DNA from: Candidatus Poribacteria bacterium
GTDB taxonomy: Bacteria; Poribacteria; WGA-4E; WGA-3G
Assembly: GCA_028824575.1 (NCBI GenBank)
Contig: JAPPDN010000622.1
Coordinates: 1,513 to 7,277, forward strand
Length of the DNA: 5,765 nucleotides
Direction of reading: 5' to 3'
Positions 1 through 5,474 of the stretch are shown piece by piece. Numbering within the stretch: the stretch's first letter is position 1; each line of letters opens with the position of its first letter. Under the pieces are notes generated by a model, which was not told where the DNA came from, ran no database searches, and was given only the letters and a program-made list of their open reading frames with translations. Made by a program: the position numbers and the translations under genes.

Positions 1-1325
1 TCGCCATCGCTATCATAATCACCGAAGAGTGTGCCTCGGCTCACCGCAAGGCGTTGAAAATAGCCGCCTGCGTTCTCTGAAATCTCTTGGAATGTGCCGT
101 CTCCGTTATTACGGAACAGTTGATCCGGTTGGCGATACGTAAGGATATCGTGTGTGTCTTCAATGTTATCAATGATATGTCCATTCGCAATGAAAAGATC
201 TAACCATCCATCACTATCCGCATCAAAGAGTCCCGTACCGAACCCGACATACAAATAACTCTCTTTTCCGAGATGTGCCTCATAAATTACATCCGTGAAG
301 GTGCCATCGCCGTTGTTCCGATAGAGGGCATTAGTCTCGTAGGAGAGATTGGTGACAAAAATATCAAGCCAACTGTCCCTGTTATAGTCACCGATGGTAA
401 CGCCCATACCCGCCTGCGCTACACCGTTGAAACTGTAAGCACATCCGGCGAGGAGCGAGATTTCGCTGAATGTGCCATCGCCGTTATTATAAAAGAAATC
501 GTTTCGGGTGTCGTCGTTTGCAACGTAAAGATCGGGCGCGCCATCGTTGTTAAAGTCCGCTGAGACGACACCTAAACCTTTCCCGTGAAACATGCCACCG
601 ACCCCACCAACACCCGCCGCTTGACTAACATCCGTAAACGTGCCGTCACCGTTGTTATGATAGAGTCTATCAGGCGCGCCTTCAAATAACGACGGATGGC
701 AATAGGTGTGTATCCCGTCTTCTCCACAAGGCAGGTAGGTAACATCAAGGGAGTACACAAGGTAGTTGACAACAAACAGATCAAGATGCCCATCGGAGTT
801 GTAGTCAAGAAAACAAGCACTACTGCTCCACCCTGGATCACCGACACCCGCAGAGACCGTCACATCCGTAAAGGTACCGTCGCCGTTGTTGCGGTAGAGC
901 ACATTCGCCCCGAAATTGGTTACATAAAGATCTACGTTCCCGTCGTTGTTATAATCTGCACATGTTGCTCCCTGTCCATAGTTGCCAAGATTTGCCACCC
1001 TTGCAGCCGTTGTGATGTCAGTAAAAGTACCATCACGATCGTTGCGATAGAGTGTGCTCGTCGTCTGTTTTGCCGATGGTGATTTATCCCAATAACCGCT
1101 GTTGACGAGATAGATGTCAAGAAATCCATCGTTATCTGCATCAAAGAACGCGCCGCCAGCACCGAGGGTTTCAGGCAAATGGTACGCGCCTTCGGCACCG
1201 TTGACGTGTCGGAAATTGATGCCCGCTTTTTCGGTTACATCAACGAATTGAATCGTCTCAGCACCTAACAAGGGTGATGTACATACAAGGCATATAATCA
1301 AAAGGAGTGTGTTTTTACTTTTCAT
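1..1325 (-). CDS. Secreted FG-GAP/VCBS repeat protein, CRTAC1 / ASPIC-UnbV type (3' end beyond window)
   Basis: An uninterrupted frame of 441 codons runs off the left edge without a stop. It opens with a signal peptide (basic MKSK, hydrophobic core about residues 6-20, probable cleavage after LLGA). Then come FG-GAP/VCBS beta-propeller repeats. Acidic DxDxDG-like loops, probable calcium sites, sit at residues 62-67, 124-129, 174-179, 257-262, 313-318, 368-373 and 436-441. They alternate with LYRNNGDGTFTDV-type strands near 93, 143, 221, 278, 334 and 403. The insert with Cys200 and Cys209 before APDRLYHN resembles the CRTAC1/ASPIC-UnbV family, whose C-terminal ASPIC domain would lie outside the window. 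Fold and export are well supported; the cellular role (surface adhesion or scaffold) is inference. The start overlaps the upstream FGE-like gene by 11 bp. An in-frame ATG five codons earlier (1340) is an alternative, and neither start has a clear Shine-Dalgarno site. Confidence 0.9.
   Translation of the reverse strand, partial: MKSKNTLLLIICLVCTSPLLGAETIQFVDVTEKAGINFRHVNGAEGAYHLPETLGAGGAFFDADNDGFLDIYLVNSGYWDKSPSAKQTTSTLYRNDRDGTFTDITTAARVANLGNYGQGATCADYNNDGNVDLYVTNFGANVLYRNNGDGTFTDVTVSAGVGDPGWSSSACFLDYNSDGHLDLFVVNYLVYSLDVTYLPCGEDGIHTYCHPSLFEGAPDRLYHNNGDGTFTDVSQAAGVGGVGGMFHGKGLGVVSADFNNDGAPDLYVANDDTRNDFFYNNGDGTFSEISLLAGCAYSFNGVAQAGMGVTIGDYNRDSWLDIFVTNLSYETNALYRNNGDGTFTDVIYEAHLGKESYLYVGFGTGLFDADSDGWLDLFIANGHIIDNIEDTHDILTYRQPDQLFRNNGDGTFQEISENAGGYFQRLAVSRGTLFGDYDSDG
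94..1052 (-). repeat. Degenerate coding repeats encoding NNGDGTFTDV strands
   Basis: A related sequence of about 26 bp recurs within the FG-GAP gene. On the plus strand it reads roughly GTGCCATCGCCGTTGTT and then CCGATAGAG. Copies start at 94, 301, 472, 640, 873 and 1027, with irregular spacing (154-233 bp). They encode the L/F-Y/F-R-N-N-G-D-G-T-F segment of each propeller repeat. The similarity follows from protein repetition and is not an independent DNA element. Confidence 0.75.
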
Positions 1326-2175
1326 ACGAGGGAGTTGCATCTTTCGCGAGACGGAATCCGATGAAACTGGTACCGATCGGCGGATGCTGACCGAAGCGTA
1401 CGGAACACCTCGCTATCATTTCTGGATTTAACCACGAACCGCCTTTCACAACACGCCGACTCCCAACCGTGGGTCCCTTCGGGTTTCGATCACGACTGTG
1501 GTAGTAGAAGTTTTCTGAATACCAGTCAGCCACCCATTCCCAGACATTACCTGCCATATCGTGTGCGCCGTAAGGGCTTACGCCTGTAGGGTAAGTTCCA
1601 ACGGGTTTTAGGTGTGCCCCGGACTGTTTCCAAACGTTTGCATGGATGGTCGTGCCTTTAATCCGTTGCGTGAAGGTATTTCCCCAGGGCCACCGTCGAG
1701 CAGTCGTTCCGCGAGCGGCTTTTTCCCATTCTGCTTCAGTGGGCAATCGCATGCCTCGCCACGCTGCATAAGCAGTAGCAGCATCCCATGAGACACCGAT
1801 GACAGGGTAATTCGGTTTTGTCTCCGCGATCTCGGGCCAAGTGCCGAACGCGCCTTCATAACTAATGGGCGTATGTTCACTATCGGTTCCACCGCTTTCA
1901 AGCCAAAACAGATAATATTCAGCGTTGGTTACCTCGGTTTTACCAATATAGTAGGCATCCAGATAGGCTTTATGCGCTGGTGCTTCATTCGGAAGGTCGT
2001 CATCACTGCCCATTATGAAAGTACCAGCAGGGACGAGGCACAGATCAGATTCAGCCAAGGCATAAGGTAAGAACCCGACAATTATGAAAAGTAGGATTAG
2101 GAATTTTGCCCAGCGATAGACAAGTGAATATGTCCTGGCGGTTGTTTTATTTCGATTTTGATGTAAGACGCTCAT
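1315..2175 (-). CDS. Secreted FGE-sulfatase (SUMF1) fold protein, catalytic cysteines absent
   Basis: A 286-residue protein with a long basic N-region, a hydrophobic segment (about residues 24-41, ending ALA-ES) and one FGE-sulfatase domain (about 47-277). Family landmarks are visible: VPAGTFIMGS (48-57), KTEVTNAEY (79-87), PVIGVSWDAATAYAAW (124-139), RLPTEAEWEKAARG (143-156), WPWGN (162-166), YGAHDMAGNVWEWVADWY (202-219), VVKGGSWLN (242-250) and GFRLAKD (273-279). True FGEs oxidise a sulfatase cysteine to formylglycine using two cysteines just after GGS. Here those places appear to hold Asn250 and Ala255; the only nearby cysteine is Cys257. It is therefore probably a non-FGE member of the fold, binding or modifying something else outside the cytoplasm. 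The start at 2175 gives the shortest overlap (29 bp) with the TPR gene. In-frame ATGs at 2205 and 2223 are possible but would lengthen the N-region ahead of the signal. Confidence 0.88.
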   Translation of the reverse strand: MSVLHQNRNKTTARTYSLVYRWAKFLILLFIIVGFLPYALAESDLCLVPAGTFIMGSDDDLPNEAPAHKAYLDAYYIGKTEVTNAEYYLFWLESGGTDSEHTPISYEGAFGTWPEIAETKPNYPVIGVSWDAATAYAAWRGMRLPTEAEWEKAARGTTARRWPWGNTFTQRIKGTTIHANVWKQSGAHLKPVGTYPTGVSPYGAHDMAGNVWEWVADWYSENFYYHSRDRNPKGPTVGSRRVVKGGSWLNPEMIARCSVRFGQHPPIGTSFIGFRLAKDATPSYEK

Positions 2176-3307
2176 ATTCTTTATAGGTTTTCTCGGCTTC
2201 TGCATGGGCACCAGCGAGTTCATACGCTTTAGGGAGGTTCAGATAGAAGCGTGGTTCGGAAGGTTTTAAGTGGATAGCGGTTTGGTATTGTTCGATCGCT
2301 TTCGGATACTGTTCTAACATCAAATAAGCACCACCGAGACTGTTGCGGTAAGTCGCGACGTTCGGTTTTTGCTGAATGACTTTCTGATACATCACCGCCG
2401 CTTGCCTATAGTTCTGCCGTTGAAACTGAACATAACCGAGTGCTTCATAGCCGCGTGTCTCTTGTGGTGCGAGTGTGACATAACGTTCCAAAGATAGCGT
2501 TGCCTCCTGCCATAGCTGCCGCTTTAGTTGGATTCTACCGAGTCGGTACCACGCTTCGGGATCGGTAGCGTTTTGCTGCACAAATCGCTTAAGATGCGTC
2601 AACTGCTCTTCCTCAATAGATAGAACCTCGAAACGTTGCAAACGCTTCTGCGCTACTTCTGTTTCCCCAATACGACGGTACGCGGTGCCCAAACTAAAAT
2701 ATGCCTTCGCGTGGAACGGCTCAATTTCAATTAGTTTTTTGAACGTATCAATAGCGGATTGCCACGCGCCTTGTTGAAGGAAGGCAGTACCGAGCGTGTA
2801 GCGCGCCGCTTGTGATGTAGGATCCAGTTTAATAGCGTGTTGAAGTTCACGAATAGCAGCATCGGTTAGATTATCGCGAAAATAGGCGATACCTAATAGG
2901 GTCCGCGTCCGCGCATGATCAACATCTATCGCGACTGCTTTCTGTAGGACTTGTGTCGCCTGCGTGGTGTCGCCTAAGTGAATGAGTAGCACATCACCGA
3001 GCTCATAATACGCCTCAATATAGTTTTCATCTGCGATTGTCGCCTGTTGAAATGCTTCAGCCGCGGCATGGATTTCCTCGGCACCTTTATAAATCAATCC
3101 CAAAATGCAGTGTGCATCGGCTATCGATCCATCAAGTTCGACCGCTTTCTCTAAAGCAGTTCGCGCTTTCTCCTGTTCTCCATGTGTGAGTGCGCGTACC
3201 CCCGCATCATACAACCGTGCTGCTTCGGGATGAAACCGTGGCGCGGCAATTGCAAGCAGCGCGTGGAGAAATATGAGAAGTATGAAAGTGTATTTGAATA
3301 GTTGCAT
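2147..3307 (-). CDS. Secreted or periplasmic tetratricopeptide-repeat protein (ten TPRs)
   Basis: A 386-residue protein. Residues 1-22 form a classic signal peptide (MQLFKY, hydrophobic core, LAIAA before PRF). The rest is nearly all 34-residue TPR units, starting at about residues 29, 63, 97, 132, 166, 200, 250, 284, 318 and 351. They show the usual small/aromatic pattern, such as ARYTLGTAFLQQGAWQSAI and YEALGYVQFQRQNYRQAAV, often ending in LDP, IEP or LKP. A non-TPR linker (about 234-249) splits the solenoid into six plus four units. TPRs bind protein partners; no catalytic domain is present, so an extracytoplasmic scaffold role is likely. The ATG at 3307 is chosen because it gives a compact signal peptide; an in-frame TTG at 3316 would add three residues. 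The first gene of the unit ends 30 bp upstream and the FGE-like gene begins inside this gene's last codons. Confidence 0.9.
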   Translation of the reverse strand: MQLFKYTFILLIFLHALLAIAAPRFHPEAARLYDAGVRALTHGEQEKARTALEKAVELDGSIADAHCILGLIYKGAEEIHAAAEAFQQATIADENYIEAYYELGDVLLIHLGDTTQATQVLQKAVAIDVDHARTRTLLGIAYFRDNLTDAAIRELQHAIKLDPTSQAARYTLGTAFLQQGAWQSAIDTFKKLIEIEPFHAKAYFSLGTAYRRIGETEVAQKRLQRFEVLSIEEEQLTHLKRFVQQNATDPEAWYRLGRIQLKRQLWQEATLSLERYVTLAPQETRGYEALGYVQFQRQNYRQAAVMYQKVIQQKPNVATYRNSLGGAYLMLEQYPKAIEQYQTAIHLKPSEPRFYLNLPKAYELAGAHAEAEKTYKEYERLTSKSK

Positions 3308-3337
3308 ACCATTCAAGGGTATAACCGACCCGGCAAG

Positions 3338-3670
3338 TCAAATTTGCTCAGGTTCAGATTCGATTTTCCGCTTCAATAACCAGCTTATGAAAAATAAAGC
3401 ACCTACAGAAGGAATCACGATAGCAAGCAGCAGCCAAACACTATCAATAAAACGCCCAAAGAAAAAAACAGACCCAGACAGGATTAGAAAGCCTTTAGCC
3501 GGAAAACGCCAAGAAGTATCATTCCGCTTTAGTAGCCATTCCACTAAAGACAACACACAGTAGAAAACAAAAACGACAGCAAACAGAAACCAAAGACTAT
3601 CAAAAAAACGCGCACACATGAGACCAAGTCCAAACGGGATTGCAAAGTCTTTACTTAAAAACCATTTCAT
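3338..3670 (-). CDS. Small membrane protein made of two tandem copies of one unit
   Basis: A 110-residue, strongly hydrophobic protein of no family I recognise. Residues 7-49 and 59-101 are two copies of the same unit at an exact 52-residue offset with no gaps. Shared positions include R21/R73, F22/F74, D24/D76, S25/S77, W27/W79, and the WLLKR at 45-49 and 97-101. Each copy has a short hydrophobic stretch, the RF-x-DS-x-W motif, a long hydrophobic helix and WLLKR at its end, suggesting two to four membrane passes; the C-terminal tail is charged. The start is supported by a Shine-Dalgarno-like GGTGAT five bases before the ATG, and by a near-consensus promoter about 60 bp further upstream. It is the first gene of the minus-strand unit and could anchor the exported proteins encoded behind it, which is inference. 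Confidence 0.8.
   Translation of the reverse strand: MKWFLSKDFAIPFGLGLMCARFFDSLWFLFAVVFVFYCVLSLVEWLLKRNDTSWRFPAKGFLILSGSVFFFGRFIDSVWLLLAIVIPSVGALFFISWLLKRKIESEPEQI
3368..3652 (-). repeat. Intragenic tandem duplication, 156-bp offset
   Basis: Two copies of a coding unit lie at 3524-3652 and 3368-3496 within the small membrane protein gene, offset by 156 bp (52 codons). The match is still visible in the DNA: on the plus strand, CCAAAGACTATCAAAAAAAC at 3590 matches CCAAACACTATCAATAAAAC at 3434 with two mismatches. Protein identity is about 40% by eye over 43 positions, concentrated in the RFxDSxW and WLLKR motifs. Confidence 0.8.
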
Positions 3671-3674
3671 AGTT

Positions 3675-3682
3675 CATCACCC
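3675..3682 (-). promoter_or_regulatory. Ribosome binding site of the small duplicated membrane protein
   Basis: On the minus strand AGGGTGAT ends about five bases before the ATG at 3670, and GGTGAT matches the region complementary to the 16S rRNA 3' end. It is the only convincing ribosome binding site in the four-gene minus-strand unit. Confidence 0.55.
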
Positions 3683-3701
3683 TTTCAAATGCGGGCAGAT
3701 T

Positions 3702-3722
3702 GCCTAAACAGATCGTTGAGGC
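3702..3722 (-). promoter_or_regulatory. Imperfect hairpin or palindrome in the minus-strand leader
   Basis: On the minus strand, GCCT-C-AAC-GATCT-GTT-T-AGGC can fold as a 4-bp stem, one mismatch, a 3-bp stem and a 5-nt loop. It would begin a few bases after the predicted transcription start. It could be a transcript-stabilising hairpin, an operator palindrome or chance; no known riboswitch is recognised. Confidence 0.3.
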
Positions 3723-3736
3723 ATCAATTTGGCTCT

Positions 3737-3765
3737 ATTTTATTATAAGATACGCGCAATGTCAA
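3737..3765 (-). promoter_or_regulatory. Sigma70-type promoter for the minus-strand unit
   Basis: Reading the minus strand, a perfect TTGACA (-35, 3765-3760) is followed after exactly 17 bp by TAAAAT (-10, 3742-3737), which differs from consensus at one base. An overlapping TATAAT lies only 12 bp from the -35 and is probably not the working hexamer. Transcription would start near 3730, giving a leader of about 60 nt before the ATG at 3670. Confidence 0.75.
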
Positions 3766-3871
3766 GTGGAATCTATTTTCTTTAGGGTTATTTAGTTCAC
3801 CAGTAATTTATGCGCGGATCCCAATCCGTAGGTGTTTTTTACACGTTTAATTAGATTTATGCCTCGAAATT

Positions 3872-3880
3872 TGCTATAAT
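3872..3880 (+). promoter_or_regulatory. Extended -10 promoter for the plus-strand block
   Basis: TGCTATAAT combines a perfect TATAAT (3875-3880) with the TGn extension. The -35 region (TTAGAT or TAGATT near 3851-3857) is a poor match, as is usual for extended -10 promoters. The predicted start near 3887 gives a leader of about 65 nt before the small membrane protein. It diverges from the minus-strand promoter about 110 bp away. Confidence 0.6.
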
Positions 3881-3941
3881 TTCATAATAGGTCGTTTATT
3901 TGTAAAGAGATTATCTCACACCGTAGAACCCTCAACTTCTT

Positions 3942-3947
3942 AAAGGA
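3942..3947 (+). promoter_or_regulatory. Ribosome binding site of the two-helix membrane protein
   Basis: AAAGGA lies four bases before the ATG at 3952 and seven before a second in-frame ATG at 3955. Spacing slightly favours the second ATG, which would remove only one residue. Confidence 0.6.
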
Positions 3948-3951
3948 AAAA

Positions 3952-4332
3952 ATGATGGATGGTAAACACCTACCCTGGCACCTGCCTTTGACAGATTGGT
4001 GTATCGGAGCAATAGTTTTATTCGCAACTACTGGCACTGTCATCCTGTGCCGATTCTTGTTGAGGAAGTGGCAATCATGGCGGATTCAACGGTTCCTCAA
4101 CCAACGGACAGCCCTCGCATCTCCGGGCGAGCAGAAACTGACAACTTACGATAAACAGGTCCTAACGAAAAAGGTTCGGCAATCGGGAAATGAACGTTTG
4201 GAAAAAAGTTTCGCCTTCCAAGGGAATGCCGATCTTTATGTTGCGATCGGACTTTTCGGTCTGGCGATGGCTGCTTTGGTTGTGTTGGCTGTCGCCAACG
4301 GTTTCCATAAGCATGGCGGTCCCTTCTGGTAG
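3952..4332 (+). CDS. Small membrane protein with two predicted helices, function unknown
   Basis: A 126-residue protein that I cannot assign to a family. It has two clear hydrophobic segments, about residues 16-37 (GAIVLFATTGTVILC core) and 96-116 (AIGLFGLAMAALVVLAV core). Between them is a polar, basic loop of about 55 residues (RKWQSWRIQRF at 38-48, KKVRQ at 73-77). By the positive-inside rule the loop is cytoplasmic and both short ends face outward. The ends are rich in His, Pro and Trp (HLPWHLP, HKHGGPFW). It is the first gene of the plus-strand block, with an extended -10 promoter and a good ribosome binding site. The zinc dehydrogenase follows 49 bp after its stop, so shared transcription is plausible, but nothing in the sequence ties it to that enzyme. 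Confidence 0.75.
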   Translation: MMDGKHLPWHLPLTDWCIGAIVLFATTGTVILCRFLLRKWQSWRIQRFLNQRTALASPGEQKLTTYDKQVLTKKVRQSGNERLEKSFAFQGNADLYVAIGLFGLAMAALVVLAVANGFHKHGGPFW

Positions 4333-4371
4333 CATCTAATCCGAGTCATATCGTTTATATCATTAAAAAGT

Positions 4372-4375
4372 GGAG
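4372..4375 (+). promoter_or_regulatory. Ribosome binding site fixing the dehydrogenase start
   Basis: GGAG ends six bases before the ATG at 4382. This favours that ATG over an in-frame GTG at 4370, whose codon would overlap the ribosome binding site. Confidence 0.7.
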
Positions 4376-4381
4376 ATCTTC

Positions 4382-5398
4382 ATGAAAGTCGTTGCAAAAT
4401 TCGGTCCCGAAAGCGCGGGATTAATCGACAAACCAGACCCGATTGCTAAGGGTGAGTTCGTCGTCGTCAAAATTCATTCAGCACCTATGTGTACGGAATA
4501 CAAAGGTTTCAAAAATGAAGGTGAGAGCGACAGTTTCGGACACGAAGCCGCTGGTGAAGTGGTGGAAATCGCACAGGAGGGAACTGTCAAGGTAGGTGAC
4601 CGTGTTGTCGTGATGCCACACTACCCCTGTGGAAAGTGTTATCTCTGCTTGGCAGGCGAATATGCTCACTGCCCAAACGACCATAGATCCCCAAACATTC
4701 CCGAACAGACTGGCGTGACAGCAACTTATGCACAGTACATCCTTAAAAAGGACTGGCAACTGGTGCCTATTCCAGAAGATCTCTCCTATCATCATGCCGG
4801 AATGGCGTGTTGCGGGCTTGGATCGACATTTAATGCAATGCGGTTAATGAATGTCAACGCGCTTGATACCGTCCTCATCACAGGGATGGGCCCTATTGGA
4901 CTTGGCGGTGTGATTAATGCCGTGTACAGAGGTGCGCGCGTCATCGCTGTTGAAAGCCACCCATATCGCGCGACCCTCGCGAAAAAACTCGGCGCAGCCG
5001 AAGTTGTTAATCCACAAGATGAAGATGTCGTCAATCAGATTCGGGATTTGACCAGTGGCAGAGGCGTTGACAAAAGTGTGGAGTGCTCAGCGGCTCCGGC
5101 AGCAGTCCAATTATTAATTGATGCGTCGCGCCCGAAAGGACATATCTCCTTGATCGGTGGCATTCGTGAAGTGGCAATTCAGAGCTGGGGTGTTCTTATC
5201 AATCACGGCTTGACCTTACACGGCACACGGCATTATAACCTCGTAGACACACCTGCTATGATGCGGATGATTACACACGTAAAGGATCAACTCGATACAT
5301 TCATCACACACGCCTTCCCTATGAGCCAGATTCAGGAGGCATGGGCATTGCAGTGTACACATAACTGCGGGAAAGTTGTTCTTGATGCATGGAAATAG
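4382..5398 (+). CDS. Zinc-dependent medium-chain (MDR) alcohol/polyol dehydrogenase
   Basis: A 338-residue enzyme of normal length for the zinc MDR superfamily (alcohol, sorbitol and threonine dehydrogenase-like), cytoplasmic, oxidising a secondary alcohol or polyol with a nicotinamide cofactor. The N-terminal GroES-like domain carries likely catalytic zinc ligands Cys37 and His54 (in GHEAAGEVVEIA), with Cys144 as the probable third. The structural zinc loop is intact: Cys83, Cys86, Cys89 and Cys97 (C-x2-C-x2-C-x7-C). The Rossmann domain has GMGPIGLGG (168-176), and Glu191 at the end of the second strand suggests NAD over NADP. The C-terminal region returns to the catalytic domain (GKVVLDAWK). 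The substrate cannot be told from sequence. The start is set by GGAG six bases upstream of the ATG. A Gfo/Idh/MocA gene follows after 76 bp, a common pairing in sugar or polyol catabolism. Confidence 0.93.
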   Translation: MKVVAKFGPESAGLIDKPDPIAKGEFVVVKIHSAPMCTEYKGFKNEGESDSFGHEAAGEVVEIAQEGTVKVGDRVVVMPHYPCGKCYLCLAGEYAHCPNDHRSPNIPEQTGVTATYAQYILKKDWQLVPIPEDLSYHHAGMACCGLGSTFNAMRLMNVNALDTVLITGMGPIGLGGVINAVYRGARVIAVESHPYRATLAKKLGAAEVVNPQDEDVVNQIRDLTSGRGVDKSVECSAAPAAVQLLIDASRPKGHISLIGGIREVAIQSWGVLINHGLTLHGTRHYNLVDTPAMMRMITHVKDQLDTFITHAFPMSQIQEAWALQCTHNCGKVVLDAWK

Positions 5399-5429
5399 GG
5401 ATTCAGGTCTTACGCATAGTGCGGATACC

Positions 5430-5466
5430 AAAGGACAGAAGGATGGAAGGAACGGAAGGCAGGAAG
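5430..5466 (+). repeat. Purine-rich GGAAGG tract between the two dehydrogenases
   Basis: A 37-bp stretch, almost all A and G, holds seven GG doublets spaced by 2-6 bases (AAGGACAGAAGGATGGAAGG and continuing). Its last unit, AGGAAG at 5461-5466, is well placed (8 bases) to act as the ribosome binding site for the next gene. The rest is surplus Shine-Dalgarno-like sequence of unknown meaning. Confidence 0.6.
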
Positions 5467-5474
5467 CAATCGTT

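Larger units (their letters stand above)
3671..3951. other. Divergent intergenic region
   Basis: A 281-bp A+T-rich gap between the two divergent gene blocks. It contains both promoters, the leader hairpin at 3702-3722, and a 5-bp inverted repeat CGGAT-CCCA-ATCCG at 3815-3828 lying between the promoters. The inverted repeat could be a regulator site but is too short to claim. No open frame or RNA gene is evident here. Confidence 0.7.

Noticed and set aside
94..1052. Regular short repeats suggesting a CRISPR or satellite array
   Set aside because: Spacing is irregular and copies are degenerate in third codon positions; they encode protein repeats.
273..1082. Plus-strand open frames of 96 and 128 codons opposite the FG-GAP gene
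   Set aside because: They are the reverse complement of the repeated propeller codons, giving low-complexity Val/Ile-rich sequence with no start signals; the minus-strand frame is clearly the gene.
572..1198. Minus-strand frames of 91 and 88 codons
   Set aside because: They overlap the FG-GAP gene in another frame of the same strand and show no domain; the 441-codon frame explains the region.
1608..2070. Short frames on both strands inside the FGE-like gene
   Set aside because: They overlap a protein with a full set of family motifs and have no recognisable content of their own.
3273..3563. Plus-strand 96-codon frame opposite the duplicated membrane protein
   Set aside because: Polar, low-complexity product antisense to a gene with promoter, ribosome binding site and internal duplication.
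3815..3840. Possible Rho-independent terminator (5-bp stem followed by T6)
   Set aside because: The stem is short, the T-run starts six bases after it, and no plus-strand gene lies upstream to be terminated.
4478..5034. Minus-strand frames opposite the zinc dehydrogenase
   Set aside because: Antisense shadows of a gene with all catalytic and structural motifs in place.
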